From contig NZ_KB235922.1 of the NCBI RefSeq assembly GCF_000332195.1, forward strand, positions 992,001-1,056,000: a stretch of 64,000 nucleotides of DNA. The letters run 5' to 3'. Both the position numbers and the translations under genes were made by a program. Shown here piece after piece: positions 1 to 9,326 of this stretch (position 1 is its first letter; each line of letters starts with the position of its first letter). The notes under the pieces are model-generated. The model had not been told where the DNA came from. It made no database searches and was given only the letters and a program-made list of their open reading frames with translations. The DNA comes from Pleurocapsa sp. PCC 7319 (GTDB lineage: Bacteria > Cyanobacteriota > Cyanobacteriia > Cyanobacteriales > Xenococcaceae).

Positions 1-233
1 TTAAAAGGGCATATAGCTGCGATATTAAATGATTTTACAAGTTAGAACCAGAAGGGTTCACAAGTAACAAGTAGGAAGTAGCAAGTAATATAGCTGCCTT
101 CGGAGCGGGGTAATACAATCAAAGATATAAACAAGGCAACATTACTTTTTGTATTATCTAACTTTCAGCTTGTTGGTGAAAGTTAATGATCGTGACTAAT
201 TTCTAATTATATATTCTTTTAAGTCGACAAGGT

Positions 234-1565
234 TTAAAAAATGAACCTTAAATTCAACTTCCACAATTGAGAATTTTCACGAATAATCTCAACTTGTTTA
301 ATAAATTCCCGAAAATAAAAACGTCTTTCTGATTCTGATAAATCCAACCAAAATTGCGGTAGAGAAACATCCTTGGCGATCGCTTGTAAATTACCAGGAG
401 GAAGTTGAGCAATTTTTTTTTCTAATTGGGATATTTCAGTGCGCAATTTATAGTTACGAATAGCGGCGGTTTCTTGGTCTAAAATTCCAGTTTTAAGTAG
501 TGTTGGTAGCTGATTAATAATGTCCTGTTTCTGTTTTACTTTGGTTTTTAATGCACCTTCAAGAGCAGTTTTATCAGGTAAATTTAGTTGAGCAACAGCT
601 AGAGGAAGCTCTGCACAGATCTTTTCAATAGTCTGGGTTAAAACTTCAGGGTAAGCAATTGCTTTGCATTTAGGATTTTGAGGACAACTATGACAACGCA
701 AGTATAAATATTCAGTATTCTTTTTATATCTGGTTACACGAGTAATATTCATAGTTAACTGGCATTGTTGACAAATAACTAAACCTGCTAGAGAGCGTGG
801 AGCACTAGCCGTTCTCGGTGGTAGAAGACTATTGCGTCGTAACAGACGATCTATTTGTGCTGCTTCTTCTCGGTTAATAATCGGTGTGTGGGTATTAGAA
901 ATTAAGTCTTTATTTTTGTACTTTAAATCTCCTCGATATACAGGATTAATTAACCAATTACGACCAGTAGAAGGAGAGATTTTTTTCCCATATCGTTTCT
1001 CTAAATATCTGACTGCACCTCGTAAAGAACCAAACAATAAAAATCTTTCAAAAAAGTCTTTGACCACAGGAGCAGTACTTTTATCAATGATATATTTATC
1101 CTGACCCCTTCGATATCCATAAGGAGCTTTTCCTGGGGGGGGAAGGATCTTGAGACGATTGCGAGCATGTCCTTGTTTCAAACGAATACTCTGACTACTG
1201 ACTTGTATTTGCTGCAGTAATCTGCTTAAATTAAGCTTAAGATCGTTATTATAAGTAAAATCGAAGTTACTAGCTTGCTCCCATTGAAAAGAATTGTAAT
1301 CTTGTTCTGTGGCGATAATTTTAATTCCTAAAGACTCTAGTTGAGCAAGGCGATCGCTAATTATACTAATATTTTTACCCAATTCATCTAAACGACGAAT
1401 TAATAAAAAATCGGGCTTGTCTTGTTGGCAGTCTGCAATCAATTGTTCCAACTGTTCATGCTTACCAAAATCTTGATAAACCTGGTTTATTTCTAAGCCC
1501 CATATTTCCTGATTTGGGGCTACTTCTAATAAAGGATCACTATATAAGTAGGCAATGATTTTCAT
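234..1565 (-). CDS. Serine-recombinase-family protein with altered catalytic motif
   Basis: 443 residues. The order of parts is that of large serine recombinases: a resolvase-like N-terminal domain (about 1-130), a recombinase domain (about 140-245, with PPPGKAPYGYRRG at its start), a zinc ribbon near 262-300 (CQQC and later CHSC/CK), then a charged helical region (about 330-395). The catalytic region is unusual. Active enzymes carry Y-x-R-x-S, but here the N-terminus reads AYLYSDP, so the arginine is Tyr and the serine is displaced by one position. The usual DRLGR segment reads LDELGKN. This resembles the XisF-like proteins of cyanobacteria. I infer either a variant recombinase or a DNA-binding protein without normal strand-exchange chemistry. 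No attachment sites are visible nearby. Confidence 0.8.
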   Translation of the reverse strand: MKIIAYLYSDPLLEVAPNQEIWGLEINQVYQDFGKHEQLEQLIADCQQDKPDFLLIRRLDELGKNISIISDRLAQLESLGIKIIATEQDYNSFQWEQASNFDFTYNNDLKLNLSRLLQQIQVSSQSIRLKQGHARNRLKILPPPGKAPYGYRRGQDKYIIDKSTAPVVKDFFERFLLFGSLRGAVRYLEKRYGKKISPSTGRNWLINPVYRGDLKYKNKDLISNTHTPIINREEAAQIDRLLRRNSLLPPRTASAPRSLAGLVICQQCQLTMNITRVTRYKKNTEYLYLRCHSCPQNPKCKAIAYPEVLTQTIEKICAELPLAVAQLNLPDKTALEGALKTKVKQKQDIINQLPTLLKTGILDQETAAIRNYKLRTEISQLEKKIAQLPPGNLQAIAKDVSLPQFWLDLSESERRFYFREFIKQVEIIRENSQLWKLNLRFIF

Positions 1566-1581
1566 GTTTTTAAATATTGAT

Positions 1582-1601
1582 TTAATTAGTTGCCTAATTA
1601 A
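1582..1601. promoter_or_regulatory. Inverted repeat upstream of the recombinase-like gene
   Basis: TTAATTAG and CTAATTAA are perfect 8-base complements separated by 4 bases. They lie 17 bases upstream of the start codon of the leftward recombinase-like gene. The position suits an operator, perhaps autoregulatory, but AT-rich palindromes arise by chance, so this is weak. Confidence 0.3.
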
Positions 1602-1729
1602 GATGAAATAGATTCAAATCTATAATTTAATGATGTTTATCTGGAAATTATGGTTTTAAGTAATAATTAAATTTAATTTTTTGTGTTGATCTACTGTTAA
1701 ATTTAGTTGATAAACGAGGAGTACATCTA

Positions 1730-2305
1730 ATGGAATTACATCAAAGGACATTATTGGAAAAAAGAAGTTTTTTTCTATTACCTAATAAGATCAAACTTTA
1801 TCTCAAAGATCCTGAGGGCGAACATGAAAATCATATCTCCTACGAAAACCTCAGAGGAGAGGTACAAATTCACTCTCGTAGAAATCCTCAATTGCTTTTT
1901 CTCGCAATATCAGCAGCTAGCTTTGCTGTTGGTGTTTTTTTTCATTGCCTGCTAGTCAATCAAAGATGCGACTATGTTTTCATTCCGATGATCGCGGCAA
2001 CGTTATTGGCTACTTTCTACCAAATTAAGAAACAAAACTATATTATAGTAGAAACTTTCGACCGTAGAAAAGTTATTTTTCTCAAAGATCGACCAAATCG
2101 ACGAACATTAGAGGTATTTTTGAATCAGCTTTGGTTACATCGCAAAAAATACTTAAGAGATAAATACTTTTATATTAATCATAATCACGACCTTACCCAA
2201 CAAACAGAGCGACTCAAATGGTTATTGGAACAAAATGTGATTACTAAAGCTGAATTCAAGTCTGCTCAAGAAGACTGGATTATTGATAAATCATATCAAT
2301 CTTAA
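1730..2305 (+). CDS. Small membrane protein with a C-terminal short helical tail
   Basis: 191 residues, not a family I recognise. A polar N-terminal region of about 50 residues is followed by two hydrophobic helices (about 54-76 and 82-98). A basic cytoplasmic-type domain with many Lys, Arg and His residues follows. The last 25 residues (ERLKWLLEQNVITKAEFKS) look like the SHOCT-type tail, the short Leu-rich helix-turn-helix often found at the end of small membrane proteins. The start is preceded by ACGAGGAG, a good ribosome binding site. It lies 27 bp upstream of the epimerase-like gene on the same strand and may be cotranscribed with it. Confidence 0.7.
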   Translation: MELHQRTLLEKRSFFLLPNKIKLYLKDPEGEHENHISYENLRGEVQIHSRRNPQLLFLAISAASFAVGVFFHCLLVNQRCDYVFIPMIAATLLATFYQIKKQNYIIVETFDRRKVIFLKDRPNRRTLEVFLNQLWLHRKKYLRDKYFYINHNHDLTQQTERLKWLLEQNVITKAEFKSAQEDWIIDKSYQS

Positions 2306-2332
2306 GATGATTATAATAACTCCAAACAAACA

Positions 2333-3163
2333 ATGAAAATTACAATTATTGGCTGTGGATATGTTGGCAGCGCAGTTGCTCGTTTGTGGCACGAAGCAGG
2401 TGATGATGTCACCGTTACGACAACTAGTCCAGATAAAAAAGAACAGCTCAAGGCGATCGCTTCTGAAGTTGCTATATTAAGCGGAAACGATCTCGTTGGT
2501 TTAAAACAGGTGCTGGCAGACCGCGATCTAGTACTTCTAAGCGTTGGAGCCAAACAACGCACTCCAGAAGCTTATCGCCGAGCATATCTGGAAACTGCTC
2601 AAAATGTTGTGAGTGCTATTCGTGCTACTAATAGTGTTCAACAGCTGATATACACTAGTAGTTATGGCATTTTAGGCAATAAAAGTGGAGCAGTAATTGA
2701 TGAAACCACTTCGGTCAACCCCATTACTGAGGGTAGCAAAATTATGTATCAGACTGAGCAGGTTTTATTGTCGGTTCCAGAGTCAGAATTTAAGACCTGT
2801 GTTTTTCGCTTATCAGGTATTTATGGCAGAGGAAGAGAGCTAATTAAAATATTTAAGCGTAGAGCTGGAACAACCCAACCAGGAACAGGAGCAGATTATA
2901 CCAACTGGGTTAATTTAGATGATATTGTACAGGCGATCGCTTTTGCCCGAGAGCAGCAGCTACAAGGAATTTACAATCTGAATAGCGATCAAGTTCTAAC
3001 TACCAAAGAATTTTTCCAGAATTTATTTCAAGTTCATAATTTATCTCCGATTACATGGGATAGCTCTCAAGCTTCAACTCGCCCCTATAATATGATACTT
3101 TCTAACCAAAAACTAAAAGATGCTGGATTTAAACTAACTTATCCTCAAATTCAATTCCAATAA
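2333..3163 (+). CDS. NAD(P)-dependent epimerase/dehydratase-like protein (extended SDR)
   Basis: 276 residues. The N-terminal Rossmann motif is GCGYVGSAVARLW, followed by an acceptor strand ending in TTTSPDK, which suggests NADP use. The later segment IYTSSYGILGNKSG holds the serine/tyrosine region of extended short-chain dehydrogenases, and FRLSGIYGRGRELI is the usual strand and helix before the substrate loop. The length suits the atypical extended SDR group related to YeeZ. The substrate cannot be deduced. A GCGGC-AAA-GCCGC hairpin directly follows the stop codon. Confidence 0.8.
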   Translation: MKITIIGCGYVGSAVARLWHEAGDDVTVTTTSPDKKEQLKAIASEVAILSGNDLVGLKQVLADRDLVLLSVGAKQRTPEAYRRAYLETAQNVVSAIRATNSVQQLIYTSSYGILGNKSGAVIDETTSVNPITEGSKIMYQTEQVLLSVPESEFKTCVFRLSGIYGRGRELIKIFKRRAGTTQPGTGADYTNWVNLDDIVQAIAFAREQQLQGIYNLNSDQVLTTKEFFQNLFQVHNLSPITWDSSQASTRPYNMILSNQKLKDAGFKLTYPQIQFQ

Positions 3164-3164
3164 A

Positions 3165-3310
3165 GCGGCAAAGCCGCAGCTATAAGCTATTTATTTACTT
3201 AAATCCTGTACCATATCTGAAAGTGTCCCTAAGGGGATACACTTCGATATATCCTTTAGGACAAGGGCACAATGTAACATCAAGCGGTATAAGCCTTCGG
3301 CATGGCTTCG
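3165..3310. repeat. Cluster of small palindromic repeats
   Basis: Three hairpins lie in about 145 bases between genes. The first is GCGGC-AAA-GCCGC at 3165-3177. The second is a longer imperfect stem from GTCCCTAAGGGGATA to TATCCTTTAGGAC at 3225-3262. The third is AAGCC/GGCTT around 3290-3309. The CCCTAAGGG and CCTTCGGC cores recur elsewhere in the window near insertion elements. A direct repeat of CTTAGAGCT follows at 3330-3362, with a related array at 54962-55000. The first hairpin may also act as a 3' transcript stabiliser. Confidence 0.6.
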
Positions 3311-3386
3311 CTACGAGATAAATTTTAAAGCTTAGAGCTAAAGGCTTAGAGCTTAGAGCTTTTTTGAAAAATCCTCTTAATTATTT

Positions 3387-4172
3387 ATGAATTTAACATC
3401 GCCTAATATTTTGGCATTAGACTTTGATGGTGTAATTTGTGATGGCTTGATTGAGTATTTTGCCAGTACCAAAAGAGCTTATCAACAAATATGGCAACAA
3501 GAACAGATTGATGATCGCCTGGCGCCAATTTTTTATCGATTGCGTCCGGTAATTGAGACGGGCTGGGAAATGCCTATATTGCTGAGGGCATTGATTTTAG
3601 GGATTACTGAAACTGAAATCTTAAACGCTTGGAAGGCGATCGCTTTCCAGATATTGGAATCGGAAGGTTTAGATAAGTCTTTTGTAGTCCAGAAGCTTGA
3701 TGGAGTTAGAGATAGCTGGATCAATAATGATTTGGATGAATGGTTAAGCTTGCATCGTTTTTATCCTGGTGTAATTGAACGGCTACAACAAATTATTAAT
3801 TCTGTAGTAGAAATATATATCGTCACCACTAAAGAAGGTCGTTTTGTCAGACAACTACTGCAACAACAAGGAATCGATTTACCCATAGCTCAAATTATTG
3901 GCAAGGAAAGTAAACGGTCTAAATATGAAACTCTAAGAATTATTAGAGATAAACATCAAAAAATAGGAGCAGATCTGAGTATTTTCTTTGTTGAAGATCG
4001 CATTAAAGCTTTACAGCAGGTTGCCCAACAGACTGACTTAGAGTTGGTTAACTTGTTTTTAGCTGACTGGGGTTACAATCTAGAAGGCGATCGCAACCTA
4101 GCACGAAAAGACCAAAGAATACAGCTACTATCTTTGGAACAGTTTAGCCAAGGTTTTATAGCTTGGGGATAA
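3387..4172 (+). CDS. HAD-superfamily hydrolase
   Basis: 261 residues. The N-terminal motif ALDFDGVICDG contains the nucleophile and acid/base aspartates (DxD) of HAD phosphatases. Motif II is in IYIVTTKEGRF, a conserved Lys occurs in QIIGKESKRSKYE, and motif IV is FFVEDRIKAL. The long insertion after motif I is a C1-type helical cap (about residues 20-120). The substrate is not evident. Cyanobacterial relatives are usually annotated only as HAD hydrolases. It stands alone, with repeats upstream and the convergent cupin gene downstream. Confidence 0.8.
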   Translation: MNLTSPNILALDFDGVICDGLIEYFASTKRAYQQIWQQEQIDDRLAPIFYRLRPVIETGWEMPILLRALILGITETEILNAWKAIAFQILESEGLDKSFVVQKLDGVRDSWINNDLDEWLSLHRFYPGVIERLQQIINSVVEIYIVTTKEGRFVRQLLQQQGIDLPIAQIIGKESKRSKYETLRIIRDKHQKIGADLSIFFVEDRIKALQQVAQQTDLELVNLFLADWGYNLEGDRNLARKDQRIQLLSLEQFSQGFIAWG

Positions 4173-4195
4173 AAACAATAGATTAATCAAATAAT

Positions 4196-4669
4196 TTATT
4201 TAATTGCGATCGCTGCTGCTTTTTCTTCCAGATTTTTCAAACTTAATTTGGCTTTTTCCAGGTCATAGGGGAAAGGTTTACCTACTGGCTGATAATCTCT
4301 GGGATGAGGTTCGCCATGACGCAAGACAGCATTGACTAGCAAACAATCTTGGTCATCAAAATTGATTGAACCGTGTAAAACTCCTGGCGGAATAGTTGCA
4401 ACTTGAGGTACTTTCTCGCTCAGAGGAATATATTGATATTTTCTATCATATAAAACTACTAAAACAAAACTTCCCCTAACTATCAATAGTTGATCGGTCT
4501 GATGTTTGTGAACAAATAGATCGTCTACAGAGTGAGCTGGTACCTTGACTAACATAGTTTCATCACTGGATTGAGGCGTATAAAATTCTGCCATCCCTCC
4601 CTGAATAGATTCAATAGCTTTGAGAGTTACACCTTTGATGAGTCCCATAATTTTTCTAGCTATGTCCAA
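4196..4669 (-). CDS. RmlC-like cupin protein
   Basis: 157 residues, a single cupin barrel. HKHQTDQLLIVRG matches the first cupin motif, and IPPGVLHGSINF with the following strand forms the second. The C-terminal part (LRHGEPHPRDYQPV) resembles the dTDP-4-dehydrorhamnose 3,5-epimerase-like fold without its full catalytic set. No sugar-nucleotide genes are nearby, so the function is unknown. The internal Met of MGLIKG, 21 bases downstream, is an alternative start. Convergent with the HAD gene, 23 bp apart. Confidence 0.7.
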   Translation of the reverse strand: MDIARKIMGLIKGVTLKAIESIQGGMAEFYTPQSSDETMLVKVPAHSVDDLFVHKHQTDQLLIVRGSFVLVVLYDRKYQYIPLSEKVPQVATIPPGVLHGSINFDDQDCLLVNAVLRHGEPHPRDYQPVGKPFPYDLEKAKLSLKNLEEKAAAIAIK

Positions 4670-4956
4670 CTAAATGATTAATAATCAAAAGTCTATTTAC
4701 CGTTCTGTAAATAAAGGTAACGAATCTGGCTAATTATGGCAAATAAATATTGACAACAAAAAGATTTTAGTATCTAAATACACAAATATTTTTTGATGCC
4801 ATAGTGACCAGACAAAATATCCTGGATCTTGAAATATTTTAGTTACAACAAAAAATACTTAAAAACTAGTATGCTTTTATACAGCAAATACTATATCCAT
4901 TACGTCATGATAAATATTCTATGGCTGATGTCTTTTAAAACCCCGATGAAAGTTTT

Positions 4957-6678
4957 ATGCAATCCAAAATTATTGTTTGTGGCTTAGGACGCACTGGGGC
5001 AAAAATTTATAGCTTACTGAAACAACAGGGAGCAGAGGTAGTAGGAATTAGTCACTGTCCCTTAAATAATCTGCCAGCCAGTGAACAAATCATAATAGGC
5101 GATCCACGAGCAAATACAACATTAATTCAAGCCGGAATTAGACGTGCTAAAACCTTAGTTTTAGTTCATGATGATGATGCTCTAAACCTAGCTATTTTGA
5201 CTCAAGCAAGAATCTTAAATCCACGAATTAGAATTATTAACCGTTTGCTTAATCGAACCCTAGGTGAACGTCTAGATCTCACATTACCCGATCACTTTTC
5301 CATGAGCGTGGCAGCTCTTTCAGCGCCACTGTTTACCTTTGCAGCTTTGGGTAATAAAGCGATCGGGCAATTAGAACTATTTAATCGTACTTGGCCAATA
5401 CAGGAAGAAGTTATCGATTCTGAGCATCCCTGGATGGGCATGCGTCTTAAGGAATTATGGGACGATCCCAACCGAATGTTAATTTACTATCTGCCAGCTA
5501 CGGGTGAAATTGATCTGGTTTCAGCAATTGTGCAACACAGTTGTTTACAACTTGGAGACCGCCTCATTGTCGGAACTAAACCGAAGGTTTATACTAAGCG
5601 TCATTCTTGGCGACAGAAATTACTGAAAGCGATTTACAATATTCCGCGTTATCAGCGATATGCTCGTCCTGTAACTTTAGTCAGTCTGGCTTTATTAGGG
5701 GTCATCAGTCTGGCAACTCTCATTTATGTCAGTATTAATCTCCAGACTTCGATCGCCGATGCACTTTATTTTTCCGTGGGTATGATTACTGGTGCAGGCG
5801 GAAAAGAGGAGGTAGCAGAGGCAGCTCCCGATCAGATAAAGATATTTACTGCTGTAATGATGATCGTTGGCGCAGGGGTTATCGGTATTTGTTATGCACT
5901 AATCAATGACTTTGTACTAGGTAGTCGCTTTCGGCAAACAATAGACGCGGCTAGAATACCCAGACAGAATCATCATGTAGTTTGTGGTTTGGGTGGTGTT
6001 GGGATGCAAATAGCTCGACAGTTGCATTCTCAGGGCTACGAAGTAGTAGTTATTGAATCCGATCCCAATAATCGATTTTTGCACTCTACCCGTTCTCGGG
6101 GAATTCCTATTATTGTTGAAGATGCTAGTATGTCTTCTACCCTCAAAGCGGTAAATATTAAACGAGCTGCAAGTTTAATTGCCGTTACTAGTCAAGATAC
6201 AGCTAATCTAGAAATCACCTTAACTGCCAAGGCTTTGTCACCCTACTTAAAAACGATAGTTCGTAGTAGCGATCCCCAATTTGCTCAATCAATGCAAGAA
6301 GTATTTGAGTTTGATCGAGTTTTATCTCCAGTGGAATTAGCAACTCATTCTTTCGTTGCTGCTGCCTTGGGTGGTCGTATTTTGGGAAATGGTATGACTC
6401 AGGATTTATTGTGGGTCGCATTGGCAACCATGATTACTCCTAAGCATCCTTTTTGTGGTCATTCTGTTCAGAAAGCAGCTATCAAGGCAGATTTCGTTCC
6501 TCTCTATATCGAGAGACACAATCAAACTCTACACGGCTGGCAGTTACTAGAAACTCGGCTTCAGCCCCAAGATATTTTATATCTTACTATGCCTGCTAGT
6601 GGTTTAGAGCAGTTGTGGCGCAATTCTTCTCCAGATGATTTGATTCTAGATCGTTTAGAGGATAGTTTTACTACTTAA
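4957..6678 (+). CDS. RCK-pore-RCK ion channel/transport protein with non-canonical filter
   Basis: 573 residues. Two TrkA-N (RCK) Rossmann domains flank a two-helix pore. The first begins IIVCGLGRTGAKIY (residues 4-17), the second HVVCGLGGVGMQIA near residue 343, and a TrkA-C-like domain lies near 500-560. The membrane part is VTLVSLALLGVISLATLIYV, a re-entrant segment and IFTAVMMIVGAGVIGICYAL. The segment where potassium channels carry TVGYGD reads SVGMITGAGGKEE, so potassium selectivity is doubtful. The architecture is that of cytosolic NAD- or nucleotide-gated channels, with the pore between two regulatory domains. It converges on the response regulator gene with 7 bp between the stop codons. 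Confidence 0.8.
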   Translation: MQSKIIVCGLGRTGAKIYSLLKQQGAEVVGISHCPLNNLPASEQIIIGDPRANTTLIQAGIRRAKTLVLVHDDDALNLAILTQARILNPRIRIINRLLNRTLGERLDLTLPDHFSMSVAALSAPLFTFAALGNKAIGQLELFNRTWPIQEEVIDSEHPWMGMRLKELWDDPNRMLIYYLPATGEIDLVSAIVQHSCLQLGDRLIVGTKPKVYTKRHSWRQKLLKAIYNIPRYQRYARPVTLVSLALLGVISLATLIYVSINLQTSIADALYFSVGMITGAGGKEEVAEAAPDQIKIFTAVMMIVGAGVIGICYALINDFVLGSRFRQTIDAARIPRQNHHVVCGLGGVGMQIARQLHSQGYEVVVIESDPNNRFLHSTRSRGIPIIVEDASMSSTLKAVNIKRAASLIAVTSQDTANLEITLTAKALSPYLKTIVRSSDPQFAQSMQEVFEFDRVLSPVELATHSFVAAALGGRILGNGMTQDLLWVALATMITPKHPFCGHSVQKAAIKADFVPLYIERHNQTLHGWQLLETRLQPQDILYLTMPASGLEQLWRNSSPDDLILDRLEDSFTT

Positions 6679-6685
6679 TTATCAC

Positions 6686-7435
6686 TTATATTAATTTGGA
6701 AAAAGCAACGAAGATAATTATTCCTAATAAAACCAGAATACTAGCTAATTGAATTGTAAATAAGTATTGAACACTTTGCTCTAATCGCTCTTGATTATGT
6801 TTCATGCGATCAACTTTATACTGCAAATTGGAATCGTGTTCGCCTATTAATGTCATTTCCTTCTGTAATAATTGATCTACTTTTTGTATAATTTTTTCCT
6901 CAAGATCATCATCATTAATCTGAATGTTTTCCAGTTTATGCCCTAGCTTTTTATATGATTTATATAAATAATTAACTTTTTTACCTATCTCGAAAAGAGA
7001 ATTAGAATCTGGGTTGGATCTAATAATTTTTTGGAGATATTTTTCAGTTAACTCTATACTGAGTTGAAAATAGCCTTGGTTAACGTTGAAAATTGCATTT
7101 TTAAGTTCTTGAGCCGTAGTCGTTTTGAGCAAATATCCCTTAGCTCCATTTTTTAATGCTTGACTCAAATGATGTTCGTTATCATGAACAGTTAAAATTA
7201 AAACCTTAGTCGTCAGAAATTTTTCAGTGATAATTTTTGTGGCTGCTAAACCATCTATCTTAGGCATCTCAACGTCCATTAACACTATATCAGGCTGTAG
7301 ATTAGCAGTTTTCTCAATCGCTTCCTGACCATTTTCAGCAAAACCGACTATCTTAATTTCATTTTCAGGTTTCAAATATCCTTCTACCAATCTATGAATC
7401 AGATTTTGATCGTCAGCAACAAGAACGTTAATCAT
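6686..7435 (-). CDS. Response regulator with a C-terminal membrane anchor
   Basis: 249 residues. Residues 1-120 form a receiver domain of the NarL type: VLVADDQNLIHRL with the acidic pair, phospho-acceptor Asp in IVLMDVEMPKIDG, Thr in VLILTVHDN, and Lys in GYLLKTT. No LuxR-type DNA-binding helix follows. The rest is a helical, charged, probably coiled region (about 125-220) and a final hydrophobic helix (YLFTIQLASILVLLGIIIF) ending at the C-terminus, so the protein is probably tail-anchored. It is thus unlikely to be a transcription factor. The nearest kinase is the hybrid protein 380 bp upstream on the same strand. Confidence 0.8.
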   Translation of the reverse strand: MINVLVADDQNLIHRLVEGYLKPENEIKIVGFAENGQEAIEKTANLQPDIVLMDVEMPKIDGLAATKIITEKFLTTKVLILTVHDNEHHLSQALKNGAKGYLLKTTTAQELKNAIFNVNQGYFQLSIELTEKYLQKIIRSNPDSNSLFEIGKKVNYLYKSYKKLGHKLENIQINDDDLEEKIIQKVDQLLQKEMTLIGEHDSNLQYKVDRMKHNQERLEQSVQYLFTIQLASILVLLGIIIFVAFSKLI

Positions 7436-7817
7436 GCAAATTACGTCACAATATAATAATCGATATCGCTTAATTTAATTAGGTTTAATTTTATCCTGTG
7501 TGAGCGAGAAGACTCCTTCCTTCAGGTAGAGAAGTGTCAATGATTTAGTATACCTAAAAAAACCCTATCTCCCTATTTCCCTATCTCTCATGTATCTTTG
7601 ATCGGGATGAAATGGTCTTCTACTCATTGATAAGTGAAATCTTTAGTAACTGATGTTACGCACTAATTAATCTGTCAAGGCTGGGAAAAAGTTAAAGGGG
7701 AAGGGTTAAAGGGAACATTGTTCTGTATTTTATCGATTATTAAAATCATTGATTTCTCGTTGTACTGCGTAACGTCAGTTAGTAATTAAACTATCTTCCA
7801 TAGTAGGTTGAAAATAT
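7436..7817. other. Gene-free stretch with insertion-element relics
   Basis: 382 bp between two leftward two-component genes. Positions 7498-7511 (GTGTGAGCGAGAAG) resemble the start of an IS200/IS605 left end, compare GTGTGAGTGAGAA before the TnpB element at 45 kb. A 133-bp inverted-repeat element follows (listed separately). I see no small gene. Confidence 0.5.
7648..7780. repeat. MITE-like inverted-repeat element A
   Basis: AACTGATGTTACGCA (7648-7662) and TGCGTAACGTCAGTT (7766-7780) are complements with one mismatch and bound 133 bp without a coding frame. The internal part contains GCTGGGAAAAAGTTAAAGGG, echoed near 19.5 kb. The same termini (AACGTCAGTT) bound the 81-bp element at 58952-59032. 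This looks like a non-autonomous element family. No transposase with these ends is in the window. Confidence 0.6.
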
Positions 7818-8993
7818 CTATCGTTTCATTCCAGCATTTGTCTGTGGCGAGAAAGCATTAATAGGTATAGTGAAATAGAATGTAGAGCCTTTACCTAAAG
7901 TCGATTCTACCCAGATTTCCCCTCCATAACGTTCCACAATTTTCTGACATATCGATAAACCGATACCTGTACCCGAATAGATGTCTTCAGGGTGAAGTTT
8001 TTTGAAAACTTGAAAAATTTGTAATTGAAATTCTGCTGCAATACCAATGCCATTATCCGCTATAGCGAACAACCATTTTTGTTGCTGTTTACTTACAGAA
8101 ATAGCGATCTCCGGTGAGCGATCGCCACAAAACTTGATCGCATTTTCCAGTAAATTTTGCAACAACTGGGTAATTTCAGTGGGATTAATTAGTAATTCGG
8201 GTAAACTTCCTGCTGTTATCTTGGCGTGAGATTTGGCGATCGCCGAATGTAAGTTTTCAGTGACTTGATGCAACACTTGGTTGAGATCGACCATTACCCA
8301 GGTTTGTTCACTTTTACCTGCACGAGAATAAGCAAGTAAGTTGGCAATTAATGTTTGCATTCGTGATCCACTCTTGCTGATCCGCTCAAGATACTTTTTG
8401 GCACCTTCGTTTAAGTCATCTTGGTATTCTCGAACCAATAACTCCGTAAACATAGTCAAAGAGCGTAATGGTGCTTGTAGATCATGAGAGACTAATGCCG
8501 CAAAACTCTCTAAATCTCGCTCCGAGTCAGGTAGATGAGAATTTGCTACTTCTAACTGATAATTTGAGATGAGCGAATCTTGATTATTAGAACTTGTTGT
8601 CTCGGCTATTAATTGTGAACGTGTTTTAATAAGATTAATAACATCTGCTGGTTCACTAACTTGAGCAATACAGTCAACGTTTTTCCAATTCAATTGTGCC
8701 ACTTTATTGATAATATCTACTGAGGAATTGATTAAAATCAAAGATATTTGCTTTGTTTCGGGACTATTTTTTAATCTTTGACAAATTTCCCATCCTTTCA
8801 TTTTGGACATCATAATATCCAAAATAATAAAGCTTGGTTGAGTTGATTTGGCAAATGTCCAACTATCTAGCTCATTTTGAACTACTAAAACAATGTATTC
8901 TGCTAACTGGAGAGCATTTAATAACTTGGATAAATCTTGTCTAGCATCTTTGACAACTAAAATTAATTTATCGCTAATACTGCCATTATTCAT
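7818..8993 (-). CDS. Receiver-histidine kinase hybrid
   Basis: About 391 residues from the Met of MNNGSISDK. An upstream in-frame ATG at 9086 would add 31 residues that look non-conserved. Domain order: a receiver (KLILVVKDARQD, phospho-acceptor Asp in FIILDIMMSKMKG), then a HisKA dimerisation domain with the phospho-accepting His in FAALVSHDLQAPLRSL, then a HATPase domain with N box NLLENAIKF, G1 box ADNGIGI and G2 box GTGIGLSICQ. The ATPase resembles that of phytochrome-class kinases. No membrane segment or sensory domain is present, so it should be soluble and receive its input through the receiver. It may act with the membrane-anchored response regulator on the same strand. Confidence 0.85.
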   Translation of the reverse strand: MNNGSISDKLILVVKDARQDLSKLLNALQLAEYIVLVVQNELDSWTFAKSTQPSFIILDIMMSKMKGWEICQRLKNSPETKQISLILINSSVDIINKVAQLNWKNVDCIAQVSEPADVINLIKTRSQLIAETTSSNNQDSLISNYQLEVANSHLPDSERDLESFAALVSHDLQAPLRSLTMFTELLVREYQDDLNEGAKKYLERISKSGSRMQTLIANLLAYSRAGKSEQTWVMVDLNQVLHQVTENLHSAIAKSHAKITAGSLPELLINPTEITQLLQNLLENAIKFCGDRSPEIAISVSKQQQKWLFAIADNGIGIAAEFQLQIFQVFKKLHPEDIYSGTGIGLSICQKIVERYGGEIWVESTLGKGSTFYFTIPINAFSPQTNAGMKR

Positions 8994-9326
8994 AGTAGTT
9001 AGTAGTGAATAAAACTCTAAATACCGCTTAGAATTTTTTGATATCCATTTTGAACGACTTAGTCTAAGTAAAATATAAAATCCCAACTAGTATAATTAAC
9101 TTTGTACAATTCCAAATCAGTTATTATACTGATCTCAAGCAATTAACTTGCAACAAAAATAATTGTAATCAGATTTTTATCGGTAATAATACAGTAATTT
9201 TGCTGGTTTTTGTCGTTATAGTTGACTATAATTTCCAGAATTGACAATTAATTTTCCGTTTCTCTGCGTAAGTTTTAATAGTGTTGTATCTTGATTTGGG
9301 AAAAGAATAGCTGAAGAAAACTGAAG

